Assembly (NCBI RefSeq): GCF_964355755.1 | Contig: NC_092675.1 | Location: forward strand, 8,342,312-8,406,311 | Length of the DNA: 64,000 nt | Source of the DNA: Antedon mediterranea | Lineage: Eukaryota > Echinodermata > Crinoidea > Comatulida > Antedonidae | Reading direction: 5' to 3' | Shown here: positions 10,501 to 21,900 of the stretch, piece after piece | Layout: the number at the start of each line of letters is the position of its first letter | Numbering within the stretch: position 1 is the stretch's first letter | Program-made: the position numbers and the translations under genes | Notes under the pieces: generated by a model | The model's input: the letters and a program-made list of their open reading frames with translations, nothing else | Told to the model about the DNA's origin: nothing | Database searches by the model: none

Positions 10501-12669
10501 ATCTTTGCTTATTTTACAAATGAATTTAAATGTATATATTTATTATCACTTGCACTGATGAAGGGCTATTGTTACCCGAAAGCTCTGCTAACTTTTCTGG
10601 CAGTTTTACTTTATCAGTTTGATTTAGATTTTTTTGGTATCTCGATTGAGATCCAGCCACTGATACCCACAGCATTGTCATTTTTTCAGTATTTTGCCTT
10701 TGGATTTATATATATTTATTATAAATATATCTCAAGTCATAAAAGATAGTGCATTTCTGCACAGCAGAACATACATTTTAATATTTGTACTCAAACATTT
10801 TTATTACATTTGTTTCTTTATAGACATATGGCAAATATTGGCCAGAATCTGGATCTGAACAACATGGACCAATGATAATTGAACATGTTTCAACAGAAAA
10901 CTCAAAGGCAGCCATCTGTAGAACATTCCAGTTAAAAAATACTTCAAGATCGGTATGTGAAGTACATGCAAGTGCAATAGATGATAAATACATATCAATA
11001 ATAAATACATTATATTAATCATTATTTATATAATGATAAGATAAGATAAGATAATTCTGTATTGTCATTTACCACAAACATAGGCGAACTTGACGTTTAG
11101 ATTCCTGATGCTTAAAACTGGTGTGAAGTGCCCAAATATGGTAGTTATATGATGTCATCATGTCCTTGGGTACATCACATTTTTTGTCACATAAAGTTTG
11201 ATAGCGTTGACAGAGCTTAACAACACAACTACTGATACCTGTAGACATTTCCCAGTTCATAATATACCTTTATTATAGTAATGTATAATTATCCCTGTAT
11301 ATAAAGATGTGAATTCAAGATTTAAATACATGTTCAACTGAATATAATCTAAGAAATATATAAATTCTATTTTTAGAAAGAGAAACCACGTGAAATCAAA
11401 CAATACCAGTACCTTGGCTGGCCAAGTTCAAGCAAGATCCCATCATCTGCAGAGTCTGTACTTGAGTTTCTAAAACTTTTGGACAGGGAAGATATTCCCA
11501 GTGATGCTCCCATCACAGTTCATTGCAAGTAAGTACATTCACAGTGACATTAGTTTTGTCAATTAATGACAACTTTAATCTATGGTTCAGTGCTTACTGA
11601 TACACCCATTTCTTTCCACATATAATAAATAATAATAAATAACATTTATAAAGCGCAAGAGACAAAGGTTTCAAAGCGCTGTGTTTTCCAAGATCTGGCA
11701 TTGTATGTCCAGTGTCACAAGCAAATTCTACAATACAGGTATCACATGTGGCACCTGTGATATGGTAAGGTTTAGGCCTTTGCCACATGTGATACATATG
11801 TATCACTGTCACAGCATATGCCTATGATACTGTAAACATTATAGAATGTATATATGAATGAATCTACATAAATTATTATTTTTTTACTAGAAATGGAATG
11901 GAAAGATGTGGTGTATTCTGTACCATTCACAGTGTTCTCCAACAACTGCAACATGAACAAATTGTTGATGTTTTCCACACGATTAGAAAATTCAGACGGA
12001 GCAAACCAAATATGGTGTCACCAGTGGTAAGAAAAATTTATAAACAGTGTATCCTTGTCATTTGATTGGTTGATTTTAAATCATGTGGTCTTAATTATTT
12101 TCTTCCATTTTAATGGGTAAATGCACAAATCAATCAATGTTTTTTTTTAAAGATTATTGTGCGATAGACATGATTAATGTGCGACAGAAAGTGGGTTTTT
12201 TTTGTCTTGTGTGAGTTCATCTCACGTTTATTTAAATTCTCAGTGATGAATATATTATATACATATAAGTACATTTGTGACAGAAAGTGTTGTTAACAAA
12301 CATGTAGAGCCGCCTGTAACTGCTTTCTTCAGAGGTCAAAAGCTGACCTCCACTTTATTGCATGTCTTCAACATCAGATCCATGGAAGAAACAGGTTAAT
12401 TGAATATTAATAGGTTTACTTTGTCTTATAAAACAAATAATGAATAATATCGTTGAATAATAGAACAGTCAACTCGTGGAAATATTCTACCCAATTTCAT
12501 TTTGTTTAAATTCATAAATGTTTGTACATTTTATATATGTAAAGTTTAATAATTTATTTTTTCCAATAACCATATCTATTTTTTTTTCTTGTAGAGCCAG
12601 TATGAGTTTTGCTTCAATACTGTTCGCTGTTATTTGGATGCTTTTGAGATTTATTCAAATTACAAATAA
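1511..12669 (+). CDS. Receptor-type protein tyrosine phosphatase, cytoplasmic D1 and D2 (5' part outside window)
   Basis: Twelve coding exons: 1511-1608, 2995-3111, 3402-3550, 4573-4708, 7263-7412, 7581-7680, 7856-7932, 10027-10161, 10824-10952, 11377-11528, 11891-12026, 12595-12669 (stop TAA). All introns are GT-AG and the phases agree throughout. Exons 1-5 encode most of D1, beginning just after the QGP region. They include the WPD loop (VWPDMGVP, exon 3) and the catalytic P-loop HCSAGVGRTG split across exons 3 and 4, so D1 should dephosphorylate phosphotyrosine at the inner plasma membrane. Exons 6-12 encode D2. Its WPD loop reads GWPSSS and its P-loop HCKNGMERCG, so D2 is probably inactive and regulatory. 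The extracellular and transmembrane parts lie upstream, so the RPTP subtype cannot be settled. The intron before exon 8 hosts a Penelope-like element. The first visible exon begins with two bases of a split codon. Confidence 0.93.
1671..1815. repeat. Short inverted-repeat (MITE-like) element
   Basis: CAAATAATGAATGTTT at the left end is mirrored by AAACATTCATTATTTG at the right end. The inner segments GGTACAAATAATG and CATTATTTGTACC, and TTAGGTGAATG and CATTCACCAAAT, also pair. The whole 145 bases can fold into one imperfect hairpin. It contains no coding sequence and lies in an intron of the phosphatase gene. Confidence 0.6.
4022..4250. mobile_element. MITE family A, one near-full copy plus a partial copy
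   Basis: The first copy begins with AAGCTCTGTCTACAAC and ends near 4164. It contains the family's internal CCCAAATATGGTAGT motif and a CACATCACATTTTTT block. A second left end (AAAGCTCTGTCTACACTATT) starts directly after it and runs to about 4250, where a tRNA-like SINE begins. The same family recurs at 11105, 16615, 36268, 39267, 50778, 53341 and 58968. No ORF is present, so it would be mobilised in trans by a DNA transposase. Confidence 0.75.
4251..4480 (-). mobile_element. tRNA-derived SINE (copy 1)
   Basis: On the minus strand the element begins GCGAGTGAGTGGCCGAGCGG. This resembles the 5' half of a Leu/Ser-type tRNA with an A box, and it is followed by a B-box-like GGGTTCAAGGCTC near 4410. 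A tRNA-unrelated body follows, down to about 4251. A second copy at 10236-10470 has the same head and body, which shows this is a dispersed family. It lies in an intron of the phosphatase gene. Confidence 0.7.
5373..6817. mobile_element. 1.4-kb foldback element (near-perfect long palindrome)
   Basis: The left arm (about 5373-5994) is the reverse complement of the right arm (about 6178-6817), with a spacer of roughly 180 bases. Examples: GCCCGCCCTCATAAGGGCGG near 5460 pairs with CCGCCCTTATGAGGGCGGGC near 6695, and GTGACCGGGCGTGTTGGTG near 6258 pairs with its complement near 5900. The arms differ only at scattered single bases, so insertion or gene conversion looks recent. No substantial ORF is present. 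It is a non-autonomous foldback element or a long hairpin-forming insertion in the phosphatase intron between 4708 and 7263. A fold-over assembly artefact is the alternative. Confidence 0.8.
8255..8305 (-). ncRNA. Candidate hammerhead ribozyme in left Penelope terminus
   Basis: On the minus strand the sequence holds CTGAAGA (8290-8296), a perfect 7-bp stem GCTGTCC/GGACAGC with a 5-base loop, then GAAAC and a possible GTC cleavage triplet. This matches the order of hammerhead core elements (CUGANGA, stem II, GAAA, NUH). Hammerheads with minimal helix III are known from Penelope-like elements. One extra A sits between CTGAAGA and stem II, and helix I is weak, so this is a candidate only. Confidence 0.5.
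9895..9950 (+). ncRNA. Candidate hammerhead ribozyme in right Penelope terminus
   Basis: This is the plus-strand copy of the motif in the left terminus: CTGAAGA at 9906-9912, stem GCTGTCC/GGACAGC, GAAAC at 9933-9937 and GTC at 9939-9941. The two copies match across the whole core. Such ribozymes would process tandem element transcripts. The extra A after the core and the very short helix III leave activity uncertain. Confidence 0.5.
10236..10470 (-). mobile_element. tRNA-derived SINE (copy 2)
   Basis: On the minus strand the head reads AGTGAGTGACCGAGCGTTTA and is followed by a B-box-like GGGTTCGAGGCTC near 10400. The arrangement is the same as in the copy at 4251-4480, and the segment around ACTCGTACTCCCACCAGAACC is shared. 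It lies in a phosphatase intron. Confidence 0.7.
10500..10745 (+). mobile_element. Solo Penelope-like terminal fragment with a second hammerhead-like motif
   Basis: The fragment carries CTGATGA (10555-10561), a GGG/CCC stem, GAAA (10578-10581) and GCTC. The bases GCA before the core can pair with TGC after the candidate cleavage site, giving a 3-bp helix I. The phrase CTGATGAAGGG...CCCGAAA is typical of Penelope-like termini. There is no coding region, so this is probably a solo terminus of a family different from the 8205-10001 element. The outer limits are approximate. Confidence 0.45.
11105..11219. mobile_element. MITE family A, right-half fragment
   Basis: It contains GTGCCCAAATATGGTAGT, TGTCATCATGTCC and the right end GTTTGATAGCGTTGACAGAG, matching the family described at 4022. 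The left inverted terminus is missing or degraded. It lies in a phosphatase intron. Confidence 0.65.
11620..11830. repeat. Interspersed repeat fragment with GCGC...AAAGCGCTG motif
   Basis: An ATAATAAATAATAATAA run is followed by TTATAAAGCGCAAGAGAC and TCAAAGCGCTG. The same paired motif appears at 13590 and 31160 in this window. Downstream are inverted CACATGTGGCA and TGCCACATGTG segments. This looks like a remnant of a dispersed SINE-like family; its limits are uncertain. Confidence 0.35.
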
Positions 12670-13584
12670 GTCATCATGTTCTCCAAAATATTGTATACAG
12701 CAATGTAAGCACACAAGAAAGTAAAAATAACAACTTTCGTAATGACAGTGAATGAATGTGAAGGATTTTTTCTTCTGATTCAGAAAATCATGATTTTGTT
12801 TTATTATTGTCCGCTCGCTATACCTATCACTTATCGCGGCTGTATTAAGGATTCCTTAATATTTATATTGGCAGTAACGCTATGCACTTAATATTGATTT
12901 ATTTATCGTGGCAATGTATGTCTTGGTCAGTCTGTTGTTTTTCCCAGCCTATTACTTTAGCATAGGCTTAACCCATCATAATTTGAAATAAGAGTGCAAC
13001 AAATTTGCTATGTAACTATTCTATTCTCACAATTAAGTTGTTTACAGAGCATTTCTTACAGTTGTTATGCAGGGGGATAACTGTGTCTGCCACAAAGTAG
13101 TATATAAATAATTTTTAAGACAAGTTTTCTGGACAAATTTATATTTTTCTCATTTTTAGTATATTACGAGTATATAATTATATTTTTTAAATACCGCAAA
13201 CATATCTTTCTATGCAAGTCAGCTTATGCAATAAACTAGAATTTATACTTTTTTCATAAATATATAAAATATATTTTTAGTAAGTTTTTAATGTAAATTT
13301 TGAATAGACTTTTTACCATGTTTTATATAATAGTACTAGAAATCAAAAAGTTTGTATTTTTATAATTGTGCTTATTATACATATTTATAACATTTTAAAT
13401 ATATTTAGTATTAAAATGTCAGTGTGTACTTAGTAGTGAAATCCAAAATCGAATAAAGCCTGTTCCTTACTAAATCACTACATATGTAAATACATATTTT
13501 AATGTGTATTTATATATGTAGTGTTATTCCATACTATGCCGGGTACACTAAAACATCATAGCATAACATCTGTACCCTGAAAAT

Positions 13585-13885
13585 AATAATAATATCCTGG
13601 ATTTATATAGCGCCTAATGTTGTGAAACCTCTAAGCGCTGAACATTATTACCCCAGTCATTTTTTTGGATCAAACACTCCCATAATGCAGCTAGTAATCA
13701 GCGCAAAGTTGTGTCTTGATCTAACCGAGTACCCATTTATACACCTGGGTGGAGAGAGGCAAATGTAAGTAAAGTATATTGCCTACGGATACAGGTAATG
13801 CAGCAAATGTAAGATTCGAACCTCGATCTCACGATCAGTAGTCCAACGTCCAACACACTGCGTCACACGCCAAACATTACCTCCG
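13585..13885 (-). mobile_element. SINE-like element with tRNA B-box-like sequence
   Basis: The minus strand contains AGATCGAGGTTCGAATC (a tRNA B-box-like sequence, complement near 13810-13830) preceded by a low-complexity head. The element ends at the other side with TTATATAGCGCC and AAGCGCTGAAC motifs and an (AAT)n run. This is the usual build of a tRNA-derived SINE in minus orientation. Its limits are approximate. Confidence 0.5.
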
Positions 13886-14015
13886 CCAAGGATGTTATTG
13901 TTATATTTATATTATTATTTATGATTTCTTATTATTTATGATTTCTTATTATTTATAATTATTTTAAATGTCTTTCATGTGGTTTATGTTTGTTTTCATG
14001 TTTTTTATACTAAGC

Positions 14016-14279
14016 CTGGTACCAAGATAACATAGCATACTGCATATTATCTCTACCATCTGGTACCAAGATAACATAGCATACTGCATATTATCTCTAC
14101 CATCTGGTACCAAGATAACATAGCATACTGCATATTATCTCTACCATCTGGTACCAAGATAACATAGCATACTGCATATTATCTCTACCATCTGGTACCA
14201 AGATAACATAGCATACTGCATATTATCTCTACCATCTGGTACCAAGATAACATAGCATACTGCATATTATCTCTACCAT
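14016..14279. repeat. Tandem array, six copies of a 44-base unit
   Basis: Six head-to-tail copies of exactly 44 bases (264 bases in all) begin CTGGTACCAAGATAACATAG and end TATCTCTACCAT. Copies are identical or nearly so, which points to recent expansion. The unit contains the palindrome GGTACC. There are no unique spacers and no cas genes, so this is a minisatellite. Confidence 0.95.
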
Positions 14280-15552
14280 GAAAATACAGTGAATTGACAA
14301 TTCATTAATATTTCTTATTTATGTTTTCTTATTATTTATAATTAATTGAAAGGTCTTTTGGCCTGTGATAATTTATACTGGTAATTTTGTTATTATGTAA
14401 ATGGTAGCAGATATGCTACAGTATGTGTTCAGTGATGTACATTTAAAATATTTGATTTATTTTGAGCCGTTATCAATTACAGTAAATGTAGCTTTGTACC
14501 CAACTTTGTTTGGAGCTTTAGTAACTAAAACAATTAAATAATATTCACAATTGGCAGATTAAGATATATTATATGTATATAGATTATGACACATAATCTG
14601 CACAACTCAGCACTATAAGCATTGGCATCAGTTCATAGGATAGCATACATCAACATTTTTGCGATCATATTTAAGGTACGTGCATGTTTTTGAAAATGAA
14701 ATGTCATTGTCATTAAAATTATAAAAATTACGAATAAAATTCTAGTTTTGATTGGATCTGTTTTATATAACAATTCAATATTTTCAAATTGTATGTTTTT
14801 TTGAATTCTGACACGCAATAAACCACTGTCTACACCATTACTATATATAATACAGAAAATCCAAATTTATTTACAATTATACAGTATAACTTTGCCTATT
14901 GAAGATATTAGTAATTAAGGTACGTAATGGCATAGTGCCCTTTTATTATATTGTTAATGTACACTATTTTTCTGATAAAGGCTTTGATACAACTATCATT
15001 TTATATCTTTGGCTTGCTTTAATCATAGTTCATCACTACAAACATATTACTGTTTTAAAAGAGGGAACACAACGTTCTATTCAATTCATAGGTTTTATCA
15101 TTTTCCTGATACGATTTTAGTTACTAATACTAACAGTTACATTTTTTACACAGTCAACATTTTCTTTTCCTGATCAAAATATTATATAATATATACAGTT
15201 TATATTTACACTTATGAACCATTATTAAAAATAAAAATGTATATTACTGAAGTGATGTGTATAAAACTTTTATCAATGCTGCACTATCATCACTATCAAG
15301 CAAGTGGGGCTATAACCAGGTATTTGGGACGTTTGCCTTCAGGATTTACTTCAAAAGTTAATTTAAAACAATTTAATGTTACACTGACTTCTTTCCGAAA
15401 AGATCTTTAATTTTCTATGAACATTTTATTAATAAAATAATGTACCATATAAAGGCTTTGGTTGTCTATAAAAAAAATATTTTAATTTAATTCTGAATTA
15501 TGTAACACTTATTTCTCTTAGCATGGAAAGTTGCCTCCGACAGTGTAAGGTT

Positions 15553-18288
15553 TTAAACTTTAGAAAACGGTTTCTTCTTCAACTCTATCGGACCAACGTT
15601 CGGACGTGCCGCAATGATGTACAATGCTTGTTCGTTTAAATACTCCTCCCATGATACGGTACTGTGGTATATATAATAATAGCAAATGATTAAACATGAT
15701 AAAAAAAAGTTAAATATGAGATATGTATTATGTTCTCATAATCGTATTTTAGCAAGAAGAAACTGATAAATGTGGCTGAGATAGTATTTTTATTCAAGAA
15801 GAGAATCAAGGGAAAAATGTTATTGTATAGCCTTATATAAATAAAACATTTATGTACAGAAATTTATGACACTCGGCATCACACGCATTTTATACATTTT
15901 TGTTTCATTTGACCTAAAATTAAAAGTAAAGAAAAAATGTAAATATCATACATGACAAAATACATACCCCGAATCGTCCTCGTCAGCACTCATCAACATA
16001 CGGGTATTTGATGAAACGTGTCTGGATAAATCTATGCTATTTGTCATTGAAACAGCGCTACTGATGCGACTTCTGAGTAAATGAATATAGAAAATATTGT
16101 TATTTTAAATATTTGCACCTGTAGCCTACTCGTGATCACTCAAGTGTAAATATTTAAATATTAGTGCACTTGTAATACGCATGGCAACGTTCCCCAAACC
16201 TTTCTGAGTACATACTACAACACACCAGAAAATAATGTAAGTTTTATCAGCCTGACGTAAATGTGCCTTAGAGATGGTAGAACAACAAAAAAAATTGGAA
16301 TTATACAGCACATTTTACAATACTTTATTTGCATGGATATTGTTTATCTTTGATTGTAGTTATAAAGGAATCTTACTTTTGCCTTGGTACCATAGTTTCA
16401 GGGTCTGAAATGAAGTTTGAATACCATCTTTTGTAAGCTCTCTTAGCTTCGTAATCCGTGATGCTTCCATCACCGTCTGTATCAAAGGCTCTGAATGTCT
16501 CTCTTGCTCGCTGAATCTCTTTCGGTGCCAACAGATTCACCAAATGCAACTAATGTAAAGTACAAATAGGAACATTTATTTATGTGGAGAGTCAGCATAA
16601 GAGGTTCGAGACGACTGCAGTGATATGACATCATCATGTCAATATAATATGACATCACATTTTTTTTCACATAAAGTTTGATAGTGTAGACAGAGCTTTA
16701 GAACCGAATTCAACCAATGGTATTGCAATGCAGTTAGGTTAAGCCTAACACTCTACCATCAAGTCATAAGATTTTCAGCACCATTAAAGTCGATATATTG
16801 CTGACTAGATTTGGTTACAAAGTTTCTTTCAATAGATATTTCAATAGATAGTTTTAAGATTTACGGTAATTTAAAGTTCAAATACCTTTGGTAGTGAAGC
16901 TAAATGCCTGACAGATTCGTGATTCAAAAATTCCCACCAAGTCAAAGAGCCAGTCATGTCAGTATCGATGGCGCGAAATAACACCAGCTCGTCATCCTCC
17001 TCATCGGCTGTCATTTCACGTCCCTCATTCTCCTTGATCAAATTCCGTTTATATTTCAAGAATTCTTCAACTGAAATTTCCGCATCTGTGGAATAAAAAT
17101 AAAGTTGACATTTTCTACTTCTAGCTTGAATATCAACTGCTTATCTTTTTTGTTGCCTCCATTTTCGTAGTCGAAATTCTTTCCCTGTGGGGCCTTTTAT
17201 AATTCTGCATCTCTCTCTCTCCTCCTCTCTCTCTCTCTCCTGGTCTATTTGTTCGTTAGATTCATACGCTCGGTAGTAATTGTTGAGCTTATTTGTACAC
17301 ACGTATTACTAGCGTCTAAGATAACCCGAACACATTTTCCTTAATATTGTAGTCATCGAACTTTAGAAACAAACATTTCGATGGAAAAAATTATCGAACT
17401 CCCAATTCTCAGTACACCCTAACTCTACTCGGTCTGTTAAAAGTTATCTTTAAATAAAATATTATTATATTATTAATTAAATATTATTAGGCCTATATTA
17501 ATTTATTATAGGCAAACTATCGAATCGATCCGAGTAAGCGAATGGTGGAACTTCTGTACGAAAAATAATCTAGCGTCCCGAATTATAAAGTTTCAAATAG
17601 TGTTGTTTGTTCATCACAATCAAGATTTTTGAACTGGTGACAACCCCCGTTGAACAATCACTATTGATTCTGTATTGTCACTGTAAGACTTTGTTTAGAC
17701 AGTTTTTGTTGCTTTGCTTCTAATCTTAAAATAGGTATATAGATGAGGAAATCTGTGAGAATGAGAAAAAGTCGTCCCAACCGAGACTCGAACTCGGACC
17801 GGCTGCTTGATATGCAGATGTCCTAACCACTATTAGACCACTGGGGCTTTCATGGTATTGTTCGAACTCGATTGGATAGCGACTCTTTAACATTCTCGGC
17901 GTGGTACGGCGGAACAGCACTAGTCCTCAGTTGTACGCACGCGCACCAGAGATCAAATTGATACACCCTCATCTTACAGTATTTTTATTCCCGAGGCGGG
18001 ATCTCCGAAGAGATACTTTTTATATATATAAACAAATCAGGCAAAGAACATTAATTCTAAACCGCCCGGTGATATACTCCAATCGAGTTCGAACAATACC
18101 ATGAAAGCCCCAGTGGTCTAATGGTTAGGACATCTGCATATCAAGCAGGCGGTCCGAGTTCGAGTCTCGGTTGGGGCGACTTTTTCTCATTCTCACAGAT
18201 TTCCTCATCTTTATCGTTTCAAATTAATTTATTAAATTTCAGTATATCACCGGGCGGTTTAGAATTAATGTTCTTTGCCTGATTTGTT

Positions 18289-18326
<38 letters not shown>

Positions 18327-18936
18327 ATCTAAAATCCAATGTTTAACCACTAATGTCTATAAATAGAAATTTTAAATGAACGCATGTCTGGTATGGTAAG
18401 TAAATCACCGGAATCTTAAATTATTACTTTTACTCTTCGCATGCCATCTGATGTGCAAACAATCTTTAATGTGTATTATTAACTGAAAACATTTGCGCAC
18501 GACATCAAAGTGACATAGAAAATATGATTTAACTATTAAAAATTGCTCGTTGTGTAGAAAAGGAAATTCTTGCAATTTCCCCTGGAAATTATAGTAAGGT
18601 TTTAGCATTCTACATCAAATTATTAGTTGGTGTATTTGTGTATAATTAATTTTATTTATAACAACATTTATTGATTTTCATTTCCACGCAATACAATTGA
18701 GGTCAGAAATATATAATCATAAGATATACTGCACAGATGTTCCAAACTGTTTTACCATTATCATAATTACCATTATCAGTTATTTGTTTAACTTTGCATT
18801 TTTTGTTAAAGAAAATAATCTCGAAGAAGTGCATTCACCGAATTTACGTTATTATATCATTAATATTGTCGTTACTATATTATCATCATCATTTCGCCAC
18901 TGTTGTCGTTATCGCCATCGATGTGTTATCATCGCC

Positions 18937-18968
<32 letters not shown>

Positions 18969-21900
18969 TATCATATTACGCCATTGTCAATGTCACCCAT
19001 TGTCATCATCATCGTCGCCGTCATCATCATCGTCGCCGTCATCATCTTTGTCTTCATCGTCATCATCTTCTCGGTGTGTGTACACATCTGACTCATGTGC
19101 ACTTTAAAACCTAGTAAATCTTTCGAGACGAGTAGGGGTTACTAGCCACTGTCACATACAGACACCATTGATTGTCAACATGTACGCTGTTTAGGGCCAC
19201 CCTCTATAAATAAGGTTAAATATAAAAGATAAAAAATCTTCGTCGTTGTTCTCGTTCGTCACGACTCGAGTATAATGACTAAAGTCAATGTAATTGGTGC
19301 CATTGAAATGTTTCAGGTATAATAGCATGAGAGCAGTTTATGTAAAGATTTGGTCACGGATTAGATATATTTGAACCGTAAGCTAAGTGGCGGATCCACG
19401 ATTTTAAAATTGACCTAAAATGGCAAAATTAAGTACTGGACGTAACCTAACATACTTTTGCATTGCATTGCAATTTCCGAAATATCTAAATATATACTGA
19501 TAAATAAAGATTAATGGAATTAATAATAATGAATTAATAATACCTGAGTCTACGTCACATTTTTCAAATGAATCCATCAACTCGAACATATCCTCTTCAT
19601 CTAATAGATTGTTTAAGCTCTCCTAAGTAAATAAGTTAAGAAAAATAAGCAAATATAATAAATAACAACAGAGTAAACAACACATTTTGTATGCCATGTC
19701 AAGTTAAACTTGGAAACCGGAAAATTCTAGATAGTATACTGTATTTAATAATTTCACATGAGAATGTAATGGAAGAAAATCAGTCGCCAAAAAAGAACAA
19801 GATATGAATAATATATTTGTTTCTTTAACCTATATATGATATTATTATGTTATTTTAATTGTTAGTAGGACTAATTCCATGTAATATAATGTGATGATAT
19901 GATAATGGACAAATTTAGATAAACAGTACCACGAATTCCTGCATCGTACAGTCACATGTGATATTCTGTATTAAAAATTGTGCATTTGAAAGTTTAACAA
20001 AATTGTCATTTTATTATACATCACTACAATGCGGGTGTACATCCACGGTTTCGTTTTGAGCACTCATTAGAATCTGTTCACGGACGCATATTCCATACAT
20101 TTTACTTGCGGCAAAATGAGTTTTAATATGAGTAGATTTAAATAAAAGTTACATTATAGAGACGCAATTCGATAACAATAACCATGTGTGAGTAGTGCCG
20201 TAATAAGTAATTTATGAGTGTTGATATAAAATATGAAGTTTTTAATAAAGAGTTTAATGACATCACTTTCATGAGGACAAATACAAATAAGTAAATATTA
20301 TTCTATGATAAAAATATTAACATATATGATAGCAATGACCTACTACCACAAAACGATGTTGAATCACCAACACGAGTTGATCTGTTGTCAAATACATTTA
20401 AGTGTTGTCAATTTCAACAATATTTTTAGAAAGTATAGTTAATTAATGCCATTCAATACATTTACATTAAGGCCTGTAGAAGATAACATTTCGATTGCGC
20501 GTAAATTCACAGATGAAGAACAGAAACAGACCAAAGCGATTATAAACACAAATAACTTGATTTAAGGCAAGACTGTGAGAAAACGGAGTCACATTTTCTT
20601 CTAACCCCCTTTTCTCTATCAGAAAATATTCATTGAATTTGCTTTTACTTACGCAATCGTGACACGACCATCCTATATTCATGTTTGCTCGTTTAAACTG
20701 TTGCAATGATGCACTGTCCTGTATGTGTCCAGAGCGTCGTAAACATGGTGCATGGAACACTTTGGTACATATTCGGCAAGGGAACAGCTCTCCTCCAGAA
20801 AATTTATTGCACACAGAGCAATTTCTGTCGTTTCTTACCTACAACATTAAAAGATAACAAAGTTGGTACTTTATTGAATGATTAGTGCACATTAAATTTT
20901 ACATATTTTCAGTTGGGTCTTTTTGGTGGTGAAATTGGGAATTGAAAGTAGGGCTACCTCTGGGGTTTTGGTCGTGTTTGATATAATGTTAAATATCGAC
21001 GCGTTCTTGTTTTACTTCCAACGTGGTACGAGGATGGGATATACCACAACTCATGGATGTATATATATATTTTAATTATTATTAATTTAATACTATTTCA
21101 TCGGTTCTCTTTTTATTATACTTCTTATTAGGGCTATGCTTCAAGGAATTATTTTCCCCACACATCATTATTAGATCATGTTGAGTTAATTATCAGCAAT
21201 TAAAAACTGTGTGCAAAAGGACACACTTTTCAATATATTACTATATTATTATATACTATATTATTATGTATATATTATTATTACATTTGTATTATACCTA
21301 AATCTACTAAATCTAGACAAAAAGTGAAAGTTCAGTATTTTGCATTTTGTCAAATAATAATTTAAACAATAAAATATTATTTTTATTTTCATTTTATTTT
21401 TTCAATTAACATTTTTGGGAATAAAGATATGATATATGTTGAAGATTATCTTCCACAATAGCAGTTAGGCCATAATAGTATTTAGGAACAGTAAAGTACC
21501 GTATGTCTTGATAAAATAATTTCAGTCATTTATCAGCCACCTTCAAAGTTTATAGTGTTAAAAGGTGAGCTCTCGAGCCACTTTGATAATAGTGGCTTTG
21601 CAACCAAACATGTATTAACGAGTTAATTTGAAATTTGGAACGCTTTTCTCAAGACATCTTTCCAACATGACTCTGAAAGTTTAATAGGTTGACCTGGTTC
21701 ATGTATAGTTTAATGTTACCCTAGAACATTGATACTATTTTTGTCGATAATTTTTTTTTTAATCGTCTGATATCCTGTCATTGCGATTTTCTGTTTTTTG
21801 CAGCTGCTAGTAAATGTCATATTGGAGTAATACGATATGAATATCAATTGATTAAAATATATAATTTGTCATGCCACTTGGCTGAAGGTTTCACCCAAGG

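Larger units (their letters stand above)
12670..15552. other. Convergent intergenic region between phosphatase and PHF24 homolog
   Basis: This holds the 3' UTR of the phosphatase gene (a candidate polyadenylation signal AATAAA at 13452-13457) and, from the other side, the 3' UTR of the PHF24 homolog. It also contains a SINE-like fragment near 13585-13885 and a 44-base tandem array at 14016-14279. I see no convincing gene; the short ORFs here are AT-rich and lack splice or family support. Confidence 0.7.

Noticed and set aside
14016-14279. Regularly spaced repeats resembling a CRISPR array
   Set aside because: There are no unique spacers; the whole 44-base unit is repeated, and the genome is clearly eukaryotic. 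It is a minisatellite.
18697-19114. Open frames of up to 136 codons in the (CAT)n region
   Set aside because: They encode runs of His, Ile or Ser from a trinucleotide repeat, overlap in several frames and lie in an intron of the PHF24 homolog.
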